Shown here one piece after another: positions 9,452-18,925 of a stretch of DNA of 64,000 bases. The position numbers were made by a program, and so were the translations under genes. How positions within the stretch are numbered: the first letter of the stretch is position 1; every line of letters starts with the position of its first letter. The DNA is from Arsenophonus endosymbiont of Aleurodicus floccissimus (GTDB lineage: Bacteria; Pseudomonadota; Gammaproteobacteria; Enterobacterales; Enterobacteriaceae): NCBI RefSeq assembly GCF_900343025.1, contig NZ_OUND01000004.1, positions 62,001-126,000 on the forward strand, in the 5' to 3' direction. The notes under the pieces are model-generated. The model did not search any database and was not told the origin of the DNA. It was given only the letters and a program-made list of their open reading frames with translations.

Positions 9452-10036
9452 ATGCCAAAAGAAATATTGAGTGTTTTTAATCATAATCAGTTCAGCATAT
9501 CTGCCGCATTACAAAAAGAAAATGATATAGAAAATAAAAATATAAAACTAGGAGAACTAATCGGAGAAGGACTTCACGGAAAAACATATTTTGATGATAA
9601 TAATAAAAATTTCATATTAAAAAAACTATATAATTTAATTGATAGACATAGAACAGAATTCTGAGCCAGAGAAGAAGTAAACTGTTTTAATAAATATTAC
9701 GGAGAAGGAGCTACCGCGCTAATAGAAAATGTGATATATTTTATATTAGAATATATAAAGTACCTGAAGTAACAATCACTAGCATTAAAGATAAAATATT
9801 TCCGCTGAGTGCACAGGAACGTTTTCGACATATGATCTGTGATTTAGGCGATAAAGAGATAATGCATGATGATTTACACTGTAATAATATTCTATATAAT
9901 AAAGAAACCAATAGATTTTACTAACAAATATACAGAGTACTACTCTGTAGATAATGACACCAAAGATTCACTAAATGATAAAATAGAAATGATGTATGAT
10001 TGAGCGCTTAAACATATTATTAAACTTACAGACTAA
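9452..10036 (+). pseudogene. OspG/NleH-like type III effector kinase, decayed
   Basis: The text follows Shigella OspG and E. coli NleH, small effector kinases injected by type III secretion that dampen host NF-kB signalling. KLGELIGEGLHGKTYFDD is the glycine-rich loop and ILKKLYNL holds the ATP-anchoring lysine. After a TGA at 9662 come AREEVNCFNKYYGEGATALI and, in a second frame, YIKVPEVTITSI and MICDLGDKEIMHDDLHCNN, the HxDLxxxN catalytic loop. The DFG equivalent PIDFTNKYTEYYS follows in another frame. Length from start to last stop is 195 codons, close to OspG (196). Like OspG it lacks the C-lobe. Confidence 0.75.
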
Positions 10037-10183
10037 TTTAGCAAAAATTAAAATAATCAACTCTCATATTAAAGTGTAAAACCACCGCCAACAACAATAA
10101 AACCAAACCATTGACATCCCCTCAAAACTAGGCGTTACATCCCTGGACCTCTACCAATAGATTTAATCAAACTTTTTATTAGC

Positions 10184-10516
10184 TTTTTTCCATTCTGTGC
10201 AAATAGCCAACTGAAAAATATTTTTGCAGTTGATTATTCTAATACTGCCTGGAGAGCCGCACTAAACCGAGCCGGTATAGAAAACTTTCGATTTCATGAT
10301 CTGAGACACACTTGGGCTAGCTGGTTAATTCAGTCAGGTGTTCTGCTTTCAGTATTACAAGAGATGGGAGGTTGGGAATCTATCGAGATGGTACGTAGGT
10401 ACGATCACCTGGCGCCTAATCATCTTACTGAACATGCAAAACAAATCGACGATGTTTTCAATAAATTCAAAAATCGTGTCTTAAATTTGTCCCACTTAAA
10501 AAAACTGAAAAGTTAA
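10184..10516 (+). pseudogene. Phage-type tyrosine integrase, C-terminal fragment
   Basis: Open for 110 codons without a start. It holds the catalytic block of tyrosine recombinases: [16 protein letters not shown] (HxLRH), [17 protein letters not shown] (with the H/W position as W and the tyrosine in RRYDHL). The upstream two thirds are missing. It lies just outside the left attachment site of the prophage and is a different subfamily from that prophage's own integrase, so it is a relic of another element that used this locus. Confidence 0.8.
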
Positions 10517-10541
10517 ATTTGATGTAACACATTGAAATAAC

Positions 10542-10589
10542 TGGTACACCCTATAGGATTCGAACCTGTGACCTACGGCTTAGAAGGCC
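10542..10589 (-). repeat. attL: attL: decayed copy of the 3' part of tRNA-Arg(UCU)
   Basis: 48 bases match the 3' part of the intact tRNA-Arg gene at 48197-48244 (anticodon loop to CCA) at 41 positions. Shared runs include AGGATTCGAACCT and ACGGCTTAGAAGGCC. This is the direct repeat left when an element integrates into a tRNA 3' end. Most differences are transitions, showing the copy is free to mutate. Confidence 0.85.
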
Positions 10590-10719
10590 ACGACCACGCT
10601 TTTTCACCCTATTTCATTCTGTTTCAAATACAAGCATCAAGTTGTTTTTAAATGGTTTTATTGCATTGCAATGTTTCATCGGGTTGCATATCATTGCATC
10701 ATAACTTGACCTCAAAATC

Positions 10720-11922
10720 ATGGCTAGCTCACTACTCACAGATACTAAAATTCGAGGCTTGAAACCCAAACAATCGGCTTACTATGCTTGGCAAGCATCC
10801 TCCTCTAGAGGAACTGGCCGCCTTGTTGTAAAAGTATACCCATCGGGACGTAAAACATTCATATACCGATATTTCATTAACGGTAAAGCCTCTTTCATTA
10901 CTTAGGCGACTATTCAGCTTTATGCTTGTCTGATGCGAGCTTACGATGTAAAGAAGAAGCTAAAAAGCTACAACAAGGTCAACCAATCATAAGCCCTTAT
11001 GCCAGTTTAAAAACTATATCACAGATCAACGACTACGGGGAAAACGTTCTTATGCGAAAACCGATAATCGGCTAAAACAAGTACTCAACAGTCAACATAT
11101 CAACGGTGATATACCTGCGCGTGACATTACACCAGAACATATTAAAAAAGTATTATCTGAATTTATTGAAAGAGGAGCATTAGCTGGCGCAAATAAGGTT
11201 CGTGCTAATCTACATGCCGTTTTTAATTTTAGGTTATTTTCTGATAATGATCCGGCTAAGCTGGGAGGAAAAATACTGTACGGAATAACAAGCAACCCCG
11301 TCACAGTAGTACCTTCTCAACACGGTGCAGATAAAGCGTTAGATCGCTTTATATCATCGAGCGAATTACGTACTTTGTTAGAAACTATAAATATACCTGC
11401 TGAAGCATGCCCATTAAATCCTGATTATGCGCAACTGTTAATGCTTTGTATTTTTACTGGTGGGCAGCGGCCTTGGGAGCTGATGACAAATACGTATGAT
11501 AATTGGGATAAAAACAATACCACGCTAACAATTCCGCCTCATATATCAAAACTGGGGATTATCATGTAGTGCCTCTTTGCCCTACTGCCGTTAAAGTTTT
11601 GACAGAGATGGAACTGCGTTATCCGAATAATGCCTTCTTATTTCCTTCGGATACCCAGGAAGGACATTTACTACCGAGTGAATACGCCAAGTAATTAAGA
11701 AAGTTTTGTTTACGGGAAAAGTTCACTAAATTTACGCCCAGAGATATACGCAGAACATTTAAGACTTTAGCGGGTGAGATCGGGATCAGGGCTGAAATGC
11801 GTGATAGATTGCAGAATCATAAAATGCCCATAGTATCTGTTCGACACTATGATCGATACGACTATCTAAAAGAAAAATGTGAGATCATTGAACTATGGGA
11901 AAGAAAATTACTTAGCTTGTAA
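10720..11922 (+). pseudogene. Prophage integrase, IntS/P4-like (DUF4102 type), broken
   Basis: Integrases of this group insert phages and islands into tRNA genes. The N-terminal DUF4102 domain reads LLTDTKIRGLKPKQSAYYAW and RLVVKVYPSGRKTFIYRY, then TAG at 10903, a frame change, the SAM-like core (RLKQVLNSQHINGD) and the catalytic domain FTGGQRPWELM (R replaced context), PRDIRRTFKTLAGEIG and HYDRYDYLKEK with the tyrosine. Damage: stop at 10903, shifts near 11010, 11550 and 11690. Full length is about 400 codons. It reads into the prophage from attL. Confidence 0.85.
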
Positions 11923-12034
11923 TTTATCAATTTCTGTTATCCATCCAACGGGAGCGACGTAGTTTTTTGAGTCGCTATGCGTTGGGCTATTATTTTAATG
12001 GCATTTTATTAACTTAGCTAGGTATACTACGCTC

Positions 12035-12988
12035 ATGACAAAACCTTCACTATCCCAACATGATGCCCTTTTCAAAAAGTTCCTTGGTTATATCGCTGTA
12101 GCAAGGGATTTTTAGAAGTGCATCTTCCACCTTATCTTCGGGAGCGTTGCGATTTCAGTACTCTGACGATGGAGTCAGGCAGCTTTATTGAAGACGATTT
12201 ACGCACCCAGTATTCAGATATGCTCTACTCTGTACAGACGAATTCGGGGAAAGGTTATATACACACAGTAGTCGAGCACCAGAGCCGCCCTGAAAAGTTA
12301 ATGGCATTCAGGCTTCTACGGTACAGTATAGCAGCCATGCAGCGGCGCGTCACCTTGCCGGTAGTGATCCCGTTGCTGTTCTATCACGGCACCACATCAC
12401 CCTATCCGTACACTACCCAATGGCTCGATTGCTTTGCTGACCCAGAACTGGCAGAATCAGTCTACAGGCAAGCATTCCCGCTGGTTGATATTACCACGAT
12501 ACCGGATGAGGAGATCCTGACACATCGCCGAGTAGCACTTCTGCAACTCGTACAAAAGCACATCCGAACCCGCGATATGTTGGAACTTGCCGTAGAGTTA
12601 GCTACTCTAATAGAAAAATGGCATTATTCCAAAGAACAATGCAAGAGTTTATTATATTATATAGCTAAAGCAGGGAATATAATTGATGGCGAGGGATTCA
12701 TACGTAACCTTGCGGAAAAGCACCGACTTACCGGGAGGATTTTATGACGATAGCAGAACAGCTTGAGGCTAAAGGTGAGGCCAGAGGTATCCAACTAGGC
12801 AAACAGAAAGGCTACCGCTAAGCCGACAGGATGGGGTTAATGAGGGATTGCAGCAGAGCTTAGAAAAAGGCCGTCAAGAAGTGACACGCCAACTAGCAAG
12901 GCAATTATTTGCTAATGGTGTTGATCGGCAAATTATAAAAACATCTACCGGTCTAACCGATGATGAACTAAATACACTATTAGTTTGA
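12035..12988 (+). pseudogene. Rpn family nuclease/transposase-like (YhgA type), broken
   Basis: Rpn proteins are PD-(D/E)XK endonucleases linked to RecA-independent recombination and phage defence. HDALFKKFL...ARDF, then LEVHLPPYLRERCDF, SGSFIEDDLRTQYSDMLYS and YIHTVVEHQSRPEKLM carry the D...E-x-Q core. Two one-base losses explain the damage: in the T run at 12107-12112 (five T where six would keep frame) and in the T run near 12740, after which MTIAEQLEAKGEARG is the usual C-terminal start. A third shift near 12820 leads to GLTDDELNTLLV. Typical family length, about 300 residues. Confidence 0.85.
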
Positions 12989-13031
12989 AATATTCCCCAC
13001 CTCCAAATAATTACCTAAAGATGAGGATATC

Positions 13032-13654
13032 TTAACCTGCTGTTTTTTTTGTAAATACATTTATCTCTTCTTGAGGTAAGTCTGTATTTGCTTCAATTTT
13101 GGATAAAATCTCTCTGAACTGCTCCTCGCCCATAGATTCTAAACGCAGCAGGGCTGCCCGCTTTTTATTTTCTGGTAAATTCAAAATGATTGATTATCTA
13201 AATCTAATAATTCAAGCAAAAGCATAGTTCGTCTTCTAGAGAGTAGTTTGGCTAGCTGCTGTAACTCATTATCATCAAGATTTTCTATACAACTAATAAT
13301 AAGTTGCATATTTGGTTTTTGTGATGATATCTGCTCAATGACCTCTTCTGTTTTTCTTGATAATCTACCATCTTCTTTAATTTTATCAGCTTCAATGTCT
13401 AGAAGATCCGGCGCAATTTAGCCGTATTCTGGAGCCGTAGAGTTAGTCATTAGCCATAGCGTATATTTACTAAATTTTGGATGATTCGTTACTCTATCTA
13501 AAATAACCAAACCTACACCTCTTATGCCTGCCCCATAATTTTTGATTGTCCCTAATCCAATGCCAAGTACATGAGAAAATTCAATTTGTGTCATACCTTC
13601 ACTTAGTCTTACTGCTTTAAGTTTTTTACCGTGATCTATTAACAAAGTCTTCAT
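13032..13654 (-). pseudogene. Prophage repressor, XRE-type helix-turn-helix, broken
   Basis: On the minus strand, MKTLLIDHGKKLKAVRLSEGMTQIEFSHVLGIGLGTIKNY is a lambda-Cro/XRE helix-turn-helix. An in-frame TAA at 13418-13420 interrupts it; the frame goes on as IAPDLLDIEADKIKEDGRL...LDLDNQS, shifts by one base near 13180 and ends ESMGEEQFREILSKIEANTD. I start at 13654 because GAGG lies upstream and the domain begins there; an upstream ATG at 13777 is possible. Divergent from the Cox-like gene, it occupies the usual place of the phage repressor. Confidence 0.7.
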
Positions 13655-13814
13655 TAGAAGTCTATCCTCTATATTAAGTCGCCCATAAGTGACTACAAAG
13701 TCAGGGCTGTCTTGCAAACCAAGTAAACCCTCCATAAATGAAGAAAAATCCACGTAAAACTGGATAATTTTCAACAAATGCCACTATTAAGAAAAATACC
13801 AGACTTTCTTCTTT

Positions 13815-13853
13815 AAGTGACTTAAAGCGACTTAGCAGTACCTAGAAGCACTT
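13815..13853. promoter_or_regulatory. Operator-like repeats in the repressor/cox switch region
   Basis: Between the divergent repressor and cox genes: AAGTGACTT, AAGCGACTT and a partial third copy (AAGCACTTT). The first two are 10 bases apart, one helical turn, as expected for cooperative repressor binding sites. Inferred from position and repetition only. Confidence 0.5.
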
Positions 13854-13872
13854 TGAAGGATATGAGGATCGG

Positions 13873-14130
13873 ATGATTAAGAATGACTACGAGGTTAAAT
13901 ATCCGCTTGACGCAGTCAGCGTTGAAAAGTTTTCCGAGCTACTCGGAAAGCCAGAAACCGCTGTCAGGAAGATGATAATTAACAACAAACTACCTGTTGT
14001 TGAGTTAACCGATCCTGAAGTAGCTGCGGCGCGTGTTGGTGAACGCTGGGTAGTCATCTCAGAATTTAATCACAGAGTCCTTGAAGCTTATTACAACCGT
14101 CCCGCAGAAGAACGTGATGCTTGGGCTTAA
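13873..14130 (+). CDS. Cox-like phage regulator/excisionase
   Basis: Intact, 85 residues. KFSELLGKPETAVRKMIINNKLPVVE is a winged-helix DNA-binding start and VGERWVVISEFNHRVLEAYYNRPAEERDAW is the conserved tail of the P2 Cox family. Cox proteins promote excision and repress the lysogenic promoter. It is the first gene rightwards of the switch region, which fits. One of the few unbroken genes in the prophage. Confidence 0.7.
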   Translation: MIKNDYEVKYPLDAVSVEKFSELLGKPETAVRKMIINNKLPVVELTDPEVAAARVGERWVVISEFNHRVLEAYYNRPAEERDAWA

Positions 14131-14447
14131 GTGGCTTGGATTGTGAACCAAGCAAGAAATTTGAACAAAAGTCCATAGCCAGCGTTTAGTGCGGTGAACT
14201 GCTCTTTAACAATACGGTATCAGCAAAAAAATCTGTGAAACGGATGGCAGGGAAATTGCGCCTGTAATTTGCTGATAGCTAAGCATGAAGTTTATGTGAA
14301 GCGGAGTTGAGCCTACTTTACGTAGGGACTTTCCGAACGGAGTATGCCGATACAGGTGTACACAAACACTGAATAACCAATAGGTGTATTTGTAGTAAGT
14401 ACGTTTCGTGCTTAGCATAAATCTTCTTATAAAGGAGACATTTGTCA
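14131..14447 (+). ncRNA. Structured leader of the early operon
   Basis: 317 bases with no gene between cox and the next ORF. It contains a boxA motif (14200-14211), a hairpin CCTAC/GTAGG at 14312-14326 and a long-range pairing of GCTAAGCATGAA (14278-14289) with TTCGTGCTTAGC (14405-14416) that would close a domain of about 140 bases ending just before the ribosome binding site AAAGGAG of the next gene. This looks like an untranslated regulatory leader. No known RNA family assigned. Confidence 0.45.
14200..14211 (+). promoter_or_regulatory. boxA antitermination element
   Basis: TGCTCTTTAACA is identical to the boxA of E. coli rRNA operons, the RNA site bound by NusB-NusE. Here it sits at the head of the phage early operon leader, where antitermination is expected. 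No clear boxB hairpin next to it. Confidence 0.65.
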
Positions 14448-14747
14448 ATGAATGCTTGTCAACGTTGCCGTGAGCGGCAGCAAATGCATTATCAAGACCA
14501 ATGTCGAATACGCACAATAAGATTAAGCTTGATAAAAACACGCCCAACTGAAGAAATCATTGATAGTGCATGGCCCGAAGATAACTTACAAGAAAATCAC
14601 CTCATCAACCTTCTTGCTACATTCAAAAATAAATTGGACAGATACCCTACTGACAGCATTGATAACCGCTGCTTAACGAAGGCGTATCTCTATACGGTCA
14701 AGAATCGCTATCGCCGAAGAAGGAAACCGCATGGACATTCAAACTGA
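14448..14747 (+). CDS. Phage early protein, unknown, with N-terminal CxxC
   Basis: ATG chosen because AAAGGAGA lies 8-15 bases upstream; a TTG two codons earlier is possible. 99 residues: CQRCRERQQMHY (a possible metal-binding start), IRLSLIKTRPTEEIIDSAWPEDN, and a basic end KNRYRRRRKPHGH. Overlaps the next gene by 17 bases. Similar short proteins occur in lambdoid early regions, but I know no function. Confidence 0.6.
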   Translation: MNACQRCRERQQMHYQDQCRIRTIRLSLIKTRPTEEIIDSAWPEDNLQENHLINLLATFKNKLDRYPTDSIDNRCLTKAYLYTVKNRYRRRRKPHGHSN

Positions 14748-15018
14748 AAATGAAATGCTTTGGGCACTGAAAAAATTAACGGTCGAAGAAGAAGGGTTCT
14801 GTCAGCCGGGTGGGGAGTATTTATACGAAAGTTTAACCAATGCCTATCTTACGCAAAAACTCTCCGATACAGATAAAAGCGATGAATACGAAGCATGGTT
14901 ACTCGCACTGGAAACTACCGACGGATTCGATGAAGTCTTATACGATGTTACCCAGAAAGTTGAACAAATTTTATATCTGATGCAATGTCGTGATGCTTAC
15001 TACGAGGTTCCAGCTTAA
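14731..15018 (+). CDS. Phage early protein, unknown
   Basis: Intact, 95 acidic residues (MDIQTENEMLWALKKLTVEE...CRDAYYEVPA). Its stop overlaps the next start by one base (TAATG), so it is translationally coupled within the early operon. No domain recognised. Confidence 0.6.
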   Translation: MDIQTENEMLWALKKLTVEEEGFCQPGGEYLYESLTNAYLTQKLSDTDKSDEYEAWLLALETTDGFDEVLYDVTQKVEQILYLMQCRDAYYEVPA

Positions 15019-15511
15019 TGACAGAAAAAACACACTATAGAAAGGCGCTCGATTCTCCTTATTTGAGCAGCGCTGATATTGTTGAGCCGACAGTGTTAAC
15101 TATCTCTCATGTTTTATTTGAACCGGATAAAACCAGAAGAACAAAAGATGTTTTTAACACAGCTTATTTTGAAGAGAAAGAAATTAGACCCGGCGAAGAC
15201 AGTTAAGCCGATGATTCTCAATGCAACCAATAGCAAGATGGTTAGACAAATAACGGGGTCGCCGTTTCTTGAAGATTGGCAAAATGTAAAAGTCATGATT
15301 TGCGTTGAGCGCGTAAAAAATAGACAGGAATTTGTCGATGAATTAAGAATTTATCCTGCCATTACCCAGAAAAAAATATTAACGCCAAGCAAAGTAGAAT
15401 CATGGGAAAGAGCCAAGCAAAGTTATCTTAATACTGGCTCGCTAGAAAAAGTATTAGCTCATGTTGAGATGTCGCTGGAAGACCAGGAACCCTCAAGAAG
15501 GAGTGCGCTAA
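15018..15511 (+). pseudogene. Phage recombination-module protein, unknown, frameshifted
   Basis: HYRKALDSPYLSSADIVEPTVLTI and KTRRTKDVFNTAYFEEKEIRPGE lead to a frameshift near 15190, after which PMILNATNSKMVRQITGSPFLEDWQNVKV follows. A conserved lambdoid protein of this kind precedes the exonuclease in several phages. A second shift near 15480 fuses it in frame to the exonuclease; in the proper frame it would end at the TAA overlapping the next ATG (15509-15513). Confidence 0.65.
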
Positions 15512-16139
15512 TGCAATGGTATAACGTACAGCAAAATACGGGAGACTGGGATACGTTGCGCTTAGGAAAGGTTTCTGCATCACAGTTTAGCGGTTTTATG
15601 GCCAACCAGGGAAAAGCCTTCGGCGAACCGGCAAGGCGATATGCGTTACAGATTGCGCTAAAAATTATCAACGGGAAAAAATCAGACGTTAGTTTCACTA
15701 ATGAGCACATGCTACGCGGGCGCGAGCAGGAACCCATAGCCCGAAAGCTATACGAAGAGACAAACCTTGTTGATGTAACCAATGGAGGATTTTTTGACTG
15801 CGGTAAGTATGGCGATAGTCCTGATGGATTAGTCAGAGACGACGGGGTTATTGCAATTAAGTCTGTTACCGCCCCGGGCATTATGCCACTTTGGAACGCG
15901 AATCTTTTGACCCTGCTTACAAATGGCAACTCATAGGGCACCTTGATTGTACAGGTCGTGATTGGGTGGATTTTGTCAGCTACTGTTCTGATTTCCCAGA
16001 GGGTGGACAGTTAATTGTAAATAGGCTGCATCGAAAAAATCACGAGAAAGATATTAATCAACTTAGAATTCGACGCGCTCAGTTTCTTGATGTTATCAAA
16101 TTCACCAAAAATAAAATAGAACAGATCATTGCTTCTTAA
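15511..16139 (+). pseudogene. YqaJ-type phage exonuclease, frameshifted
   Basis: Lambda Exo-like 5'-3' exonuclease for phage recombination. The start is set by AAGGAG 8 bases upstream. MQWYNVQQNTGDWDTLRLGKVSASQFS, EHMLRGREQEPIARKLYEE and DSPDGLVRDDGVIAIKS carry the D...E-x-K nuclease core (E-x-K read as AIKS, where EIK is normal: possible loss of the catalytic Glu). A frameshift near 15895 leads to YKWQLIGHLDCTGRDWVDFVSYC and the end. About 209 codons in all. Confidence 0.8.
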
Positions 16140-16150
16140 GGAGACAACTC

Positions 16151-16743
16151 TTGAACAATATCACCTTTACGTATAGCCAAGAAGCTACATTAGCCGCCGG
16201 TCAAAGTGCATTCATCAATGAATTTGGCACTTATATTGTCACGATTCTCGAAGCAAAATATATGACCAGTAGCGGCGGTGCTGAATCAATTGAATTTTCG
16301 GTTGAATCAGATGATGGCAAGAAAGCAAATTATCTTAATGCATACACGAAGAAAAAAGATAAAACGCCCAATAAGCACGGTGTCAATATGATTCATGCCA
16401 TCATGGGCTGCGCTGGCGTTCAGCAACTAACCAACCAAGATGATTAACGCGCACACCCATATAGCACCAGAGCTTACCAATAAGCGCGTTGGGCTAGTAC
16501 TGTAAAAAACACTAAAGACAAAAGCGAACGGACAGGATACTTATAGCTTTTATACTATCTTACCCTTCATCGCTCAAACACGACAAACATTAGATGAACA
16601 GATTAATGGGCGGCTACCCCGCTCAAACAATCGATAAGAAGCTCGCCACGCTACAGGATAAAGACGAAAGGAAGCCGGTAGAAAGAGGTTATCAGCAGTA
16701 TCAATCAGAATATCCCAGTGATAATGTGTTTTTTAGTGAATAA
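16151..16743 (+). pseudogene. DUF669-like phage ssDNA-annealing-module protein, broken
   Basis: TTG start chosen because TAAGGAGA lies about 9 bases upstream and the text NNITFTYSQEA begins there. FINEFGTYIVTILEAKY and INAIMGC-type motif (IHAIMGCAGVQQL) recall phage DUF669 proteins. A TAA at 16445 ends the first frame; related text persists (PELTNKRVGLVL, KANGQDTYSF, then KLATLQDKDERKPVERGYQQYQ) across at least two shifts. Sits right after the exonuclease as in many recombination modules. Confidence 0.6.
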
Positions 16744-16777
16744 ATCATAAAGTTCAAGTATCTTATCGGGGATAAAA

Positions 16778-17302
16778 ATGATTCTAACTGTTAGTAAACA
16801 GGCGCTTCTTAGTGCGATGATTTTTCAGGCTAAATGTGATGAAAGATATTATCTAAACGGCATTTGTTTTGCTCCCAAGAAAAAACTTTATTCGACTGAC
16901 GGTCATCGTGCTTTTCTCGGTGAGCATGAGTCCGAAGATCTGAAAGAAAACGTTATCGTTGGTATCAAAGGGCCTAAGTTCGTCAAATTTGATAAGGCAA
17001 AAATAGACACCGAATTGGGTATGGTCACTTATCTTGATTGTTTCGGTATCAGGGTTGGTGTAGCAACTTGTGAGGTTATTAACGGGAAATACCCTGATAT
17101 TAGCCGAATAATGCCCAAGGAAAACAAGCCCGTTTCAGAAATTGGCTTCAATGCCAGCTATCTTGCAGATATAGAGAAAGTCGCAAAAATTTATAACCCG
17201 AAATATAAATTAATAAAAATTAAACCTAACGGTAATGACAGTGTCGTAATTATCAAGTTAAACAAAAACACATCCGTTATTGTTATGCCAACACGGATTT
17301 AA
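16778..17302 (+). CDS. Phage DNA polymerase III beta-like sliding clamp
   Basis: Intact, 174 residues, half the size of bacterial DnaN, as in phage-encoded clamps. RYYLNGICFAPKKKLYSTDGHRAFLGEH and CEVINGKYPDISRIMPKENKPVSEIGFNASYL match the phage family (the S/ATDGH and G(K/R)(F/Y)PD motifs are its hallmarks). It would tether a polymerase to DNA or modify host clamp use. Stands alone with its own GGGG ribosome site upstream. Unbroken although neighbours on both sides are broken. Confidence 0.75.
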   Translation: MILTVSKQALLSAMIFQAKCDERYYLNGICFAPKKKLYSTDGHRAFLGEHESEDLKENVIVGIKGPKFVKFDKAKIDTELGMVTYLDCFGIRVGVATCEVINGKYPDISRIMPKENKPVSEIGFNASYLADIEKVAKIYNPKYKLIKIKPNGNDSVVIIKLNKNTSVIVMPTRI

Positions 17303-17356
17303 ACGTTACTCATCAATGGCTTTCAGCCGAATTCATTTAACAGTGAAGAGATTGTT

Positions 17357-18150
17357 ATGACCAAGTTAATTATGATCGAAAATACCGTCGTCCGTCTCGG
17401 GCATTACTGTTTAAATGATTTACACCGTGCCGCCGCTGCGCAAGGTAAAGCGACAGATTCTCAGCGTCCTTCAAAATTTATGCGTTCTGATGGTATTGCC
17501 GCATTTGTACAATCGTTAACCGAAGCCCAAAAAAGGGCTTCGGTTAACGTCATTAAAGGTGGCCTAGAATCAAGTACTTGAGCAAATGAACTTGTTGCTA
17601 TTCGCTATGCTGCATGGATTGAACCCACCTTTAAAGTTCAAGTATTTGAGCAATTTCGTAATTCAGTAAAAAGCGGCGGCGGCGTACTGGTAGAAAAAGT
17701 TCAAGCTGGATTGGCAATGCTCGCTTTTTACAAGCAGGAGCTATGTATAGCACCTTCTGCCATGTTGGGTACAATGAAAAAGTTGCAATCTTCCCTTGGT
17801 ATGCCAGATATTCTGCCAACCTACGCCGTAGACGTGCCAGAGGGCAGTGTAACCGGATCAAGTGAAGTCACATCATTCGTTCATAGAGCTTTTACTGCTG
17901 CACGGTAAGCCCTATACGGCCCAATCTGGTTATCCGGCGGCTGCAACTACTGGGACTTGCTGAACGTAAATCACGTCCTAGCAGTAAGCATCCTGATAAA
18001 GAGAAGCTGTTCTGGTCACTAACTGATAAGGCTTACAGTTTGGCAAGAACCTGACCGATCCGAATAACCCGCGCCAGACCTAGCCACACTTCTACGATAG
18101 CCTGTTTTCCTAAGCTCTTAAGCGTCATGATGAACGGAATTGCGGCATAA
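17357..18150 (+). pseudogene. KilA-N domain phage protein, broken
   Basis: KilA-N proteins are phage DNA-binding regulators or antirepressors. VVRLGHYCLNDLHRAAAAQGKA, RPSKFMRS and, after TGA at 17579, ANELVAIRYAAWIEPTFKVQVFEQFRN form the domain; the TGA probably replaces a TGG. The C-terminal part (GKPYTAQ, LQLLGLAERKSRPSSKHPDKEKLFWSLTDKAYSLART) is spread over two frames after 17905. About 260 codons originally. Confidence 0.75.
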
Positions 18151-18154
18151 ACCC

Positions 18155-18637
18155 ATGTACGTATTGACGAAAGAGCAAAACATGCGCTATATTGTATCCA
18201 GCACCGTTAATAAAATGAGTGTCGGGCCTGAAAGCCTGAGTCAACAAGCGGACATAATAGCCCGCTTTAATTCGGTTTTTTACGTCCGAAATCAGCGCTA
18301 CGCCCCTATAATGGTGGGACGTAGCGGGAAAGCTGAAAGGCTCGCCGGATTTCTTGTTGACTGGTCTTGCATCCCTGTTACGTCTCGCCACCATGCCTGC
18401 AAGCGTGGAACGAGGTTTGAAAAACTTCAACAAGAGGCCATCACTATAGTTGCTACTACCCAAACTCGCCCTGAGTTTATTGGTACCTACTGGATTATCC
18501 GAGAATACTCCACTACCCCTTACCGCAAAGTGTCGTTTACACGCCAAGATCGCCGCACCTTCAATTGCATGTTCAAAGATAACTGCCTAATCTGGGCCGG
18601 TCGTCAACCTGTACGTACTGGCATGGGGGAAAATTAA
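18155..18637 (+). CDS. Phage protein, unknown
   Basis: 160 residues, open. Text such as SVFYVRNQRYAPIMVGRSGKAERLAGFLVDWSCIP and FIGTYWIIREYSTTPYRKVSFTRQ. Basic and rich in aromatic residues, no membrane span. The ATG at 18155 is used; a TTG at 18140 in the same frame overlaps the end of the KilA-N remnant. I do not recognise the family; the C-terminal quarter could be altered by an undetected frame change. Confidence 0.45.
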   Translation: MYVLTKEQNMRYIVSSTVNKMSVGPESLSQQADIIARFNSVFYVRNQRYAPIMVGRSGKAERLAGFLVDWSCIPVTSRHHACKRGTRFEKLQQEAITIVATTQTRPEFIGTYWIIREYSTTPYRKVSFTRQDRRTFNCMFKDNCLIWAGRQPVRTGMGEN

Positions 18638-18638
18638 C

Positions 18639-18861
18639 ATGAGAATTGTTGATACCTCCGGTGGCTCGGCAGGAAAAATAAAGCTAGAAATTAGCTCAGA
18701 AAGCTACAGCAAGCTTATTAGAGCAAGAGACGTGGCAGCATAATATCTATCAGTATCTTGAGGCTGGAGAAGCTGAATTTAAGCCTATTCCGTGGCTCCC
18801 TGAAATTCTGGATTATCTGTGCAAAAACATTGATGTCATTTTGCATGAAATCGACAAATAG
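18639..18861 (+). pseudogene. Small phage regulator-like remnant
   Basis: MRIVDTSGGSAGKIKLEISSESYSKLI is read in one frame, then after one shift near 18715 comes EQETWQHNIYQYLEAGEAEFKPIPWLPEILDYL and the end DVILHEIDK. About 74 codons. Located immediately before the replication initiator, where lambdoid phages carry CII-like activators, but no helix-turn-helix is clear. Confidence 0.4.
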
Positions 18862-18925
18862 GAATTGAGAAACAGCTTATCAAGCACCTATTTATTTAAA
18901 GAAGAGAATTTACAGGAGCCTTGTC

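Noticed and set aside
10542-10589. A second tRNA-Arg gene
   Set aside because: Only the 3' part from the anticodon loop is present; the D-arm and 5' acceptor strand are missing, so it is an attachment-site copy.
15459-15941. 160-codon minus-strand open frame
   Set aside because: Exact antisense of the YqaJ exonuclease reading; no ribosome site, no family.
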